A DNA stretch of 64,000 bases from Treponema sp. UBA6367 (GTDB lineage Bacteria; Spirochaetota; Spirochaetia; Treponematales; Treponemataceae), in NCBI GenBank assembly GCA_002437725.1, contig DJRF01000010.1, forward strand, positions 292,960 to 356,959, read 5' to 3'. Shown here piece after piece: positions 27,177 to 33,695 of the stretch. The notes under the pieces were generated by a model. It was not told where the DNA came from. It saw only the letters and a program-made list of their open reading frames with translations, and did no database searches. The translations under genes were made by a program, and so were the position numbers. Numbering within the stretch: the stretch's first letter is position 1; every line of letters begins with the position of its first letter.

Positions 27177-27231
27177 TTGACAGATGATATTTAGTTTATT
27201 ATATTCTTTATTAGTTACATTATGTAACTAA
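27177..27231 (+). promoter_or_regulatory. Promoter/operator of the redox operon (copy 2)
   Basis: TTGACA (27177-27182), 17-bp spacer, TATATT (27200-27205), then a perfect palindrome with arms TTAGTTACAT and ATGTAACTAA around a central T (27211-27231) over the expected start of transcription. The spacer and flanks match 20246-20300 almost base for base, so both operons should respond to one regulator. Confidence 0.75.
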
Positions 27232-27253
27232 TCTGATTGTAACGAGGCGATTC

Positions 27254-28192
27254 ATGAAAAAACTGGTTTCAATTTTATTTGCATTGTTTGCTGCAACATC
27301 TATTTTTGTGCAGTCTAAAAACACAAAAAAAATGAGCGTTGTATTCGGCGGAAAATCCTACGAGCTTAATCTTTCTAAAAACAAGACAGCTGAATTTTTT
27401 GCAAAAACTGTGGACGGAAAAAGTCTTTCGATGACAAAATACGGCGGATTCGAGTTCTATAGCTACACTGCGCTTGACTACGGCAAAAGCGACTCTTCAA
27501 CTTCCGCCTACAAGGCAGGGCACGTCTATTACAACTTGAATTTTCAGGCGATTTCTGTTGCTTACGCTGACCACAGCATAGGCTCTGCAAAGGCGGTTGA
27601 AATCGGCGAATTTGCGGACAAAAGCGTTTGCGGCGCGCTGAAAAATCTTTCAAGCGGAAGCGTTTTTGCTTTCAGTCTGGCTGAATCCGTTGCGTCTGCT
27701 TCTGAAAAATCTTCTTCCGTTTCTTCAGGCTCAAAAAAGCTCGTTGTTTACTACAGCCTTACAGAGACAACCGCGAAACTTGCAAAGCGCATTGCCGACG
27801 AAACCGGCGCGGACTTGTTCCGGCTTGAGTGCAAAGTTCCGTACTCAAAAAATATGAACGAGTGCGGCCGCGAGTCAAAGGCGGACATAAAAAACGGAGT
27901 TCACCGCGAGCTTGCTTCTGTTCCGAATCTTTCTGGCTGCGATGTGGTTTTTGTGGGAACTCCTGTCTGGTCGGACGACATGGCGAATCCTGTTGAGACT
28001 TTTCTTTTGCAGGCGGACTTGCGCGGAAAAACCGTTGTTCCGTTCTGCACTTACTGGTCTAGCGGACGCGATTCAACCTTGAGACGCATTTGTGATTTGA
28101 GCAAAGGCGCGAAAACTCTTGACGGAATCGGTCAGGCGCACGCGCAGACAGCGGACGTTTCCACTTGGCTTAAGAAAATCGGTCTGAAATAA
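27254..28192 (+). CDS. Exported cyclophilin-like/flavodoxin fusion
   Basis: 312 aa. The signal peptide is followed by a cyclophilin-like domain (about residues 28-145; MSVVFGGKSYELNLSKNKTA and the GFEFYSYTALDYGKSD segment), a Ser-rich linker, and a flavodoxin domain (about 160-312; YYSLTETTAKLAKRIADETG, FVGTPVWSDDMANPVETF, PFCTYWSSGRDST). This is the third exported flavodoxin in 7 kb. Cyclophilin-like (not peptidyl-prolyl isomerase) domains of this type are known next to flavodoxins in gut bacteria. Role unknown; likely extracytoplasmic electron transfer. Confidence 0.8.
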   Translation: MKKLVSILFALFAATSIFVQSKNTKKMSVVFGGKSYELNLSKNKTAEFFAKTVDGKSLSMTKYGGFEFYSYTALDYGKSDSSTSAYKAGHVYYNLNFQAISVAYADHSIGSAKAVEIGEFADKSVCGALKNLSSGSVFAFSLAESVASASEKSSSVSSGSKKLVVYYSLTETTAKLAKRIADETGADLFRLECKVPYSKNMNECGRESKADIKNGVHRELASVPNLSGCDVVFVGTPVWSDDMANPVETFLLQADLRGKTVVPFCTYWSSGRDSTLRRICDLSKGAKTLDGIGQAHAQTADVSTWLKKIGLK

Positions 28193-28211
28193 CGTCAGTC
28201 TAGGCGGAATT

Positions 28212-29107
28212 ATGAAAAAATCACTTTTGTTTTTTGGAGCATTTTTAGCGATGACCGCAGCGCTTGCGGCAGAATCTGGCAAACCGGCTGGACAAGCCGG
28301 AAAAACTGTAAGACTGAACAGCGGCTATGAAATGCCGGTCGCGGGGCTTGGAACCTGGACTTTGACAGGCGAGACCTGCGAGAATGCCGTTTATTCCGCG
28401 CTCAAAACCGGCGTGCGTCTGATTGACACCGCAAAATACTACGGAAACGAGACGGAAGTTGGCAGGGCAATTCAGCGTGCGCTTGCGGAAAAAATCTGCG
28501 CAAGGGGAGAGCTTTTTTGACGACAAAGATTGTTCCCTGGTCGTCTGATCCGGCGGCGGACATAGAGGATTCGCTTGAAAAACTGAAAGTTGACTACATA
28601 GACTTGTGCCTGCTCCACCAGCACGGAAGCGGCGACGACAAAGTTTACCGGGCTATGGAAAAGGCGTGCAAGGAAGGAAAAATCCGTTCGATTGGAATCT
28701 CAAACTTTTACACGCCGCGCGAGGTAGAGCATTTTGTCCGCGACTTTGAAATCAAGCCTGCGGTAATCCAGAACGAGAACCACATTTTTTATCAGGGAAC
28801 AGTGTTGCGCGACTGGTGCGCAAGATACGGAATCCGCATGGAAAGCTACTATCCGTTCGGCGGCCGCGGCCACACAAAGCAGAGCCTTGAAAATCCGGTG
28901 ATTTTGAAAATCGCCGCCGCCCACAAAAAAACTTCCGCCCAGGTGATTGTCCGTTGGCACGTTCAAAGCGGATTTATCGCGATTCCCGGCAGCTCAAACC
29001 CAAAGCACATCGCCGAAAACTACAATATTTGGGATTTTTCTTTGACTGACGCCGAAATGGCGCAGATTGCAAAGCTGAACACCGGAAAAAGGTATGAAAA
29101 CTGGTAG
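28212..29107 (+). pseudogene. Exported aldo/keto reductase, frameshifted at a T6 run
   Basis: The 5' part (28212-28520) encodes a signal peptide and the N-terminal third of an aldo/keto reductase. It ends with TGA right after CTTTTTT (28512-28518). The rest continues in the -1 frame to 29107. One extra T gives an uninterrupted protein of about 298 aa reading GELFLTTKIVPW across the join. All catalytic residues are present (Asp and Tyr in DTAKYYGNE, Lys in TTKIVP, His in LLHQHG), and the cofactor-site GSSNPKHIAEN is kept. This could be a recent mutation, a sequencing error, or slippage at the T-run. An exported NAD(P)H enzyme is itself unusual. Confidence 0.75.
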
Positions 29108-29138
29108 AAAACTGAATTGCGTTAGGCTATGGAGCACT

Positions 29139-29182
29139 AGCAAACCTTACGGTTTGCTTACGAGTTTTCTTGCGAAAACTCG
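29139..29182. repeat. Two adjacent perfect hairpins
   Basis: AGCAAACC-TTAC-GGTTTGCT (29139-29158) and CGAGTTTTC-TTGC-GAAAACTCG (29161-29182). They follow the aldo/keto reductase gene. The rest of the 29108-29307 gap shows no gene. Confidence 0.6.
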
Positions 29183-29307
29183 CATAAAAGTAAAACTAAA
29201 ATTAAAATTGAAATGCGGAACAGCCGGCCCGAACGAAGGAAGCGCAAGCGAACAGAGTGAGGGGAACGCCCAAAAGCATTGTATGATAGAAAGAAAATGG
29301 AGAAATC

Positions 29308-29526
29308 ATGACAAAAGAAGAATTTTCAAAAATCGACAAATTTGGAGTCGGAGAACCGAACGAGGCGTTCGCAAAGTATTTTACCGGGCAGTCGTTCTTA
29401 AAGCCGCTCACGGATGCAAAAAAGGGCGAGATTCCGATTTTCAACGTTACATTTAAAGCATACGGAAAACTTGGAAAATGGCCGGACTTGAAAAATGTTC
29501 TATGGCACGGTATAAAAAAGCCTTAA
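29308..29526 (+). pseudogene. Truncated cupin-domain protein
   Basis: 72 aa. The first about 50 residues (FGVGEPNEAFAKYFTGQSFL, then PIFNVTF) match the N-terminus of the small cupin proteins that accompany aldo/keto reductases and CMD proteins. The metal-binding cupin core with its histidines is missing and is replaced by an unrelated 20-residue tail. Probably a remnant; start behind GGAG at 29300. Confidence 0.6.
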
Positions 29527-29557
29527 GCTGAATGTGTGAAGAAGGTTTTGTTTGTAT

Positions 29558-30175
29558 ATGATACCAATTTATTTTCAAGGTTTGTCTTTAGGACTTGCCT
29601 ATGTTGCGCCCATCGGTATGCAGAATTTGTTTGTTATCAACAGTGCTATGAGCCAGAAATTAGGGCGTACAATTGCAACTGCTTTGATTGTTATATTTTG
29701 GGATATTTCACTTGGGCTTGCCTGTTTTCTTGGCGCAGGCGCTCTGATGGAGGCTTTGCCGTGGCTGCAGAAAATTATTCTTGGCATTGGAGGACTGATG
29801 GTTATTTTCATAGGCGTTGGTCTTGTCCGCTCCAAAGCAGATTTAAGCGGCGGAAAAGATGTGAATCAGTCTCTTTGGAAAATTGCGGGTTCGGCTTTTA
29901 TCGTAACCTGGCTGAATCCGCAGGCTTTGATTGACGGGACGTTGATGCTGGGTGCTTTTCGTGCCTCGCTGCCGGAAGGTGGCAATCCTTATTTTATTAC
30001 CGGCTTTGCTTGTGCAAGTTTTCTTTGGTTCAGTTGTCTTGCAGTTTTAGTTCACATTCTTGGCAGCAAAATCAGCGGCCGCGTTCTTACCTGGCTGAAC
30101 CGCATTTGCGGCGTTGTAATTATTCTTTACGGAATCAAACTGCTTGTAAATTTGGTGAAATTGTTTTTGGTGTAA
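29558..30175 (+). CDS. LysE-family amino acid exporter
   Basis: 205 aa from the ATG at 29558; TTG at 29552 is an alternative. Six predicted membrane helices. The N-terminal LGLAYVAPIGMQNLFVIN and the mid-protein VTWLNPQALIDGTLMLGAF motifs are diagnostic of LysE/ArgO transporters, which export basic amino acids. The substrate is not determined here. The ribosome site (GAAGG, 13 bases upstream) is weak. Confidence 0.88.
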   Translation: MIPIYFQGLSLGLAYVAPIGMQNLFVINSAMSQKLGRTIATALIVIFWDISLGLACFLGAGALMEALPWLQKIILGIGGLMVIFIGVGLVRSKADLSGGKDVNQSLWKIAGSAFIVTWLNPQALIDGTLMLGAFRASLPEGGNPYFITGFACASFLWFSCLAVLVHILGSKISGRVLTWLNRICGVVIILYGIKLLVNLVKLFLV

Positions 30176-30275
30176 AAAACAATGCAGAGTACGGAAAACT
30201 TTGAAAATAATTCCTATTGACAATCTGCGCTTTGTAAGTCATAAATTAACAAATTCTATTCTTACGGAGCGGAAA

Positions 30276-30734
30276 ATGCAGATTGTTGAATACGACCCGA
30301 AATACAAGAGCGACTTTGTGCGGCTGAACACGGAATGGCTTGAAAAACTTTACTACATTGAATCCTACGACCAGTATGCGATGGATCATGTTGAGGAGCT
30401 TATCGAAAAAGGTTCGATGGTCTATTTTGCTGTTGAGGACGGAAAAGTTCTTGCGACGTGCATGATTGAGCCGCTCGGAGACGACGTCTGGGAAGTCTGC
30501 AAGCTCGCGGCTGCCGGACAGTATACGGGAACTGGAGCCGGCTCTGCTGTCTTAAAAGCCTGCATGGATTATGCAGTTTCTCACGGCGCGAAAAAACTTT
30601 GCCTGATTACGATTTCCGGCTTGAAGCCTGCAATTCATCTTTATAAAAAGTTCGGATTCGTTGAAATTCCGTACAGAAAAGATGTCTGGCATTCTGAAAA
30701 AGCGGACGTTGAGATGGAATACATTGTGAAATAA
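30276..30734 (+). CDS. GNAT-family N-acetyltransferase
   Basis: 152 aa from the ATG at 30276, behind GGAGCGG. It has the GNAT fold with the acetyl-CoA loop AAAGQYTGTGAGSAVLKACM (about residues 79-98) and the C-terminal LYKKFGFVEIPY motif. Substrate unknown. It stands alone between the LysE gene and a decayed DUF4405 fragment. Confidence 0.85.
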   Translation: MQIVEYDPKYKSDFVRLNTEWLEKLYYIESYDQYAMDHVEELIEKGSMVYFAVEDGKVLATCMIEPLGDDVWEVCKLAAAGQYTGTGAGSAVLKACMDYAVSHGAKKLCLITISGLKPAIHLYKKFGFVEIPYRKDVWHSEKADVEMEYIVK

Positions 30735-30789
30735 GGAAAACTTTCTGGCCAATACAATCTTGCGAAGATTTTTCTTTCATCCTTTAAAA

Positions 30790-30858
30790 AATTCCAGGAA
30801 CGGCTTTGAATTTTCTGCATTGTTCATAGCCAGTTTTGTGATTATCTTTTCCTGCTTG
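30790..30858 (+). pseudogene. DUF4405-like gene fragment
   Basis: About 60 bases encode IFCIVHSQFCDYLF, matching IFCIVHSQLYVYLF near the C-terminus of the DUF4405-like protein at 26382-27065, with similar nucleotides. An in-frame stop precedes it and no start exists. A remnant of a former second copy. Confidence 0.6.
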
Positions 30859-31506
30859 TTAGATTTTCTTTAGGCTCCAATTTATCCGCATAAGAAGAAA
30901 ATCCCGCATATCTTCATAAAAGTCCATTTTTGGTGGAGTTATGTTGATTTTTTTTAGTGCTTCCTGAATCAGCGGATTTCTATAGCAGCTTACGGCGGTT
31001 GTAGCGGCGAATGTCAGTATATCCAGTTGCAGCTTGTATGCGTCTTCCTTGGAAAGCGAAAGCATTTCTGAAATCTTGTCGCGCAGCTGCCATGCAAAGC
31101 CGTAATATTTTTTCTTGAACGTTGCAAGTCGATCGACTGTTACATTTGTTTCGATAATCGGATTTAAATATGAAACATATCGAAGATAGTCTTGATTTGC
31201 GTTTAGAATTCCAGCCCAGACTTCTGCAATAACTTCAGGTGAAAACTTGTTTCCTTCCGGAAAGGCCGATATTAAGGCGATGTAGTAATTTGTCATTTTT
31301 TGCGCAGAAATTTCAAGAAAAATTTCTTCTTTTGTGGTTACATATTTGTAAAGATTTGCACGTGACCAAGTAAGTTTTTCAGCAATCGTTGTAAGCGTGA
31401 TTTCTGTGTACGGCATTTCTTGGAATAATTCGTCTGCCGCTTGCTTGACTTGATTCAAACGGTCTTCTTTATGGTCGTCGCTGCGCGCTCGTATATAATT
31501 CTGCAT
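30859..31506 (-). CDS. TetR/AcrR-family transcriptional regulator
   Basis: 215 aa. The N-terminal helix-turn-helix spans about residues 15-60 (AADELFQEMPYTEITLTTIAEKLTWSRANLYKYVTTKEEIFLEI), with a ligand-binding helical domain following (TetR_C-like). A candidate to regulate the redox island, but no GTAACTA site lies at its own promoter; an imperfect AATGACGTGTCGTT palindrome lies about 40 bases upstream. It is transcribed divergently from rimP. Confidence 0.88.
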   Translation of the reverse strand: MQNYIRARSDDHKEDRLNQVKQAADELFQEMPYTEITLTTIAEKLTWSRANLYKYVTTKEEIFLEISAQKMTNYYIALISAFPEGNKFSPEVIAEVWAGILNANQDYLRYVSYLNPIIETNVTVDRLATFKKKYYGFAWQLRDKISEMLSLSKEDAYKLQLDILTFAATTAVSCYRNPLIQEALKKINITPPKMDFYEDMRDFLLMRINWSLKKI

Positions 31507-31650
31507 AAAATAAGAGTATCATACGGCGCAAAATTGTTCAATAAATGACGTGTCGTTGCTAAACGAATGTCAATTTGCTTTTTAAACATTGTAAAAGTTT
31601 TTTCAGACTCTTTTGCAATATGCTATTTCGAAGTTCTATAAACACAGCTC

Positions 31651-31679
31651 TTGACATCCTTCTGCAAAAAATATATAGT
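31651..31679 (+). promoter_or_regulatory. Promoter of the rimP-nusA-infB operon
   Basis: TTGACA (31651-31656), 17-bp spacer, TATAGT (31674-31679). Confidence 0.7.
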
Positions 31680-31711
31680 TTTAACCGTACATTTTAATAT
31701 CTTTTAAGATG

Positions 31712-31737
31712 GACTCGTGGCTCACGGGTCTTTTTTT
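31712..31737 (+). terminator. Leader terminator/attenuator before rimP
   Basis: GACTCGTG (31712-31719), loop GCT, CACGGGTC (31723-31730), then T7. It lies between the promoter and the rimP ribosome site, so some transcripts should end here. Similar hairpins precede rimP in other bacteria and may serve feedback by NusA; that role here is inference. Confidence 0.7.
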
Positions 31738-31754
31738 ATGTTCAAGAGGTTATT

Positions 31755-32213
31755 TTGGAATACATTTCTTTGGATTCAATGCCTTACTACAAAGATTGTT
31801 CCCCTTTGGTAGAAGGTTTGGGATACACTTTGGTGGAACTTCACGTAATTCCGCAAAAAGGTGTAACAAGAATCAATGCTGTTATAGCGTCTAAAGATCC
31901 TTCAATTGATATTGGCGTTAACGACTGTTCTAAAGTTCATCACGCTCTTCTTCCTCGCTTGGAAGCAATTTTAGGAACGGAAGATACTTACATGGAACTT
32001 ACAAGTCCTGGAATGGAACGCAATATAAAAAATGCGGCAGAGTTTCCAATTTTTAAAGGGCGAGAAGTTCGCGTATGGGACAAAAATGTTTCAGATTGGG
32101 TTGGGGGCGTAATTGTAAATGCTGACGAAAAATCTGTAACACTTGAAAAAGAAGGAAATCAGCAAACTTTCCTTTTTGAAAATATTGCAAAGGCTAAGTT
32201 TATTCATTTATAA
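31755..32213 (+). CDS. rimP: Ribosome maturation factor RimP
   Basis: 152 aa, normal length. Starts at TTG 31755 behind AAGAGG. Contains the conserved LELTSPGMERNIK-like motif (here YMELTSPGMERNIKNA) and a C-terminal SH3-like domain (VRVWDKNVSDWVGGVIV). RimP helps 30S subunit assembly. First gene of the rimP-nusA-infB unit; nusA follows after 25 bases. Confidence 0.93.
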   Translation: MEYISLDSMPYYKDCSPLVEGLGYTLVELHVIPQKGVTRINAVIASKDPSIDIGVNDCSKVHHALLPRLEAILGTEDTYMELTSPGMERNIKNAAEFPIFKGREVRVWDKNVSDWVGGVIVNADEKSVTLEKEGNQQTFLFENIAKAKFIHL

Positions 32214-32238
32214 CATAAAATAATTATGGGGGCTTAAT

Positions 32239-33687
32239 ATGTCAGAAATGGCAGAAGCTATTCGTGCTTTAATCGAAGAAAAAGGCTACACAGAGGATGC
32301 GGTTAAACGCACAATTGAAAATGCATTGAAAATGGCGTACAAACGCACTTACGGAACTTCAGATAATGCTGTTGTAAAATTTGCAGATGATATGTCTGAT
32401 GTTTCAATTTACTCAAGAAAGACAGTTGTAGACGGTGTTTATGATCCTGTTACAGAAATTGAACTTGAAGATGCAAAAAAACTTGTAGAGGATATTGAAT
32501 TAGGTGATGAAGTTGAAATTCTTGAAGATCCAAAATCTTTTGACCGTTCAGCAATTGCTTCTGGTAAGCAAACTGCGCATCAAGGGTTAAACGAAACTAT
32601 AAAAGACTCTCTTTACAATCAGTACAAAGATAAAGTTGGAGAGATGATAAACGGTTATTATCAGCGGGAACGAAATGGCAATATCTTTGTAGATCTTGGA
32701 AACGCTGGAAAAATTGAAGGCTTCCTGCCTGTAAAAAATCAGTCTCCAAGAGAAACTTATGATCAAGGGGATCGAATAAAAGCAATTATTTCTGATATTA
32801 AAAAAACTTCTACAGGACTTCAAATAGTGCTCAGCAGAAGCGATCCAAAACTTGTTGAAATCACAATGGAAATGGAAATTCCAGAAATTGCAGACGGTAC
32901 TGTAAAGATTGAAAAGTGCGTTCGCGAGGCTGGTTATAGAACAAAAATGGCTGTTTCCACAGTGCGCGAAGAGATCGATCCTGTTGGGGCTTGCGTTGGA
33001 ACTAAGGGTGTTCGCATTCAGAATGTAATTCGCGAGCTTCTCGGTGAAAAAATCGATGTTCTGAAGTATGATCCAGATCCTGTTGAGTTTATAAAAAATG
33101 CTCTTTCTCCTGCTAGTGTAAACCGTGTCGTTATTCTTGATGAAGCGAAAAAGCAGGCTCTTGCAATTGTTGATGATTCTCAGTTTAGTCTTGCAATTGG
33201 AAAGCAGGGGCAAAATGTTCGCCTTGCAAACCGCTTGTGCGACTGGTCTATTGATGTAAAGACAGAAGAACAGTGCGAAGGCATGGATCTTAGCGATAAG
33301 GCTACTTCAGTTGCGGCTAGAAACTTATTTAAAGATGAAGAACCTAATAGCGAAATTGCAACCATAAAAGAACTTCCTGGAGTTGATCAAACTGTGGCTG
33401 CCGCTCTTGCAGAAAAAGGAATTGAAGATATTGTTCAATTTATGGAAGCTTATGACACTCTTGAAATTGAAGGTCTTACAAAAGAACAATTAGATGCAGT
33501 TCACTCTTTAATCAAAGAAAATGTAGAGTTTGTGGAAGAGGAACAGAATGAAGATTCTCAAGAAAAAGAGTCTGAAGAGGAAGAAGAAAAATACTACTGT
33601 CCAGAATGTGGCGCAGAGATTACTCTTGACATGACGCGTTGTCCTAAGTGTGGTGTTGAGTTTGAATTTACAGAGGACGAGGAATAG
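32239..33687 (+). CDS. nusA: Transcription factor NusA with C-terminal zinc ribbon
   Basis: 482 aa. N-terminal RNA-polymerase-binding domain, S1 domain (around residues 130-200), two KH domains (DPVGACVGTKGVRIQNVI and LAIGKQGQNVRLAN), then a helix-hairpin-helix segment. It ends with an unusual extension: an acidic linker and a four-Cys zinc ribbon (YYCPECG...RCPKCG, about residues 452-475). NusA controls pausing, termination and antitermination. The zinc ribbon is not part of the standard NusA architecture. Confidence 0.95.
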   Translation: MSEMAEAIRALIEEKGYTEDAVKRTIENALKMAYKRTYGTSDNAVVKFADDMSDVSIYSRKTVVDGVYDPVTEIELEDAKKLVEDIELGDEVEILEDPKSFDRSAIASGKQTAHQGLNETIKDSLYNQYKDKVGEMINGYYQRERNGNIFVDLGNAGKIEGFLPVKNQSPRETYDQGDRIKAIISDIKKTSTGLQIVLSRSDPKLVEITMEMEIPEIADGTVKIEKCVREAGYRTKMAVSTVREEIDPVGACVGTKGVRIQNVIRELLGEKIDVLKYDPDPVEFIKNALSPASVNRVVILDEAKKQALAIVDDSQFSLAIGKQGQNVRLANRLCDWSIDVKTEEQCEGMDLSDKATSVAARNLFKDEEPNSEIATIKELPGVDQTVAAALAEKGIEDIVQFMEAYDTLEIEGLTKEQLDAVHSLIKENVEFVEEEQNEDSQEKESEEEEEKYYCPECGAEITLDMTRCPKCGVEFEFTEDEE

Positions 33688-33695
33688 GGTACACA

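Noticed and set aside
28512..28520. Programmed frameshift as the preferred reading of the aldo/keto reductase break
   Set aside because: The site lacks a classic X-XXY-YYZ heptamer in the zero frame and no downstream pseudoknot was seen; a simple T loss is more likely, so the gene is listed as a pseudogene.
31535..31560. Imperfect palindrome AATGACGTGTCGTT as the TetR operator
   Set aside because: One mismatch and no second copy in the window; kept only as a remark.
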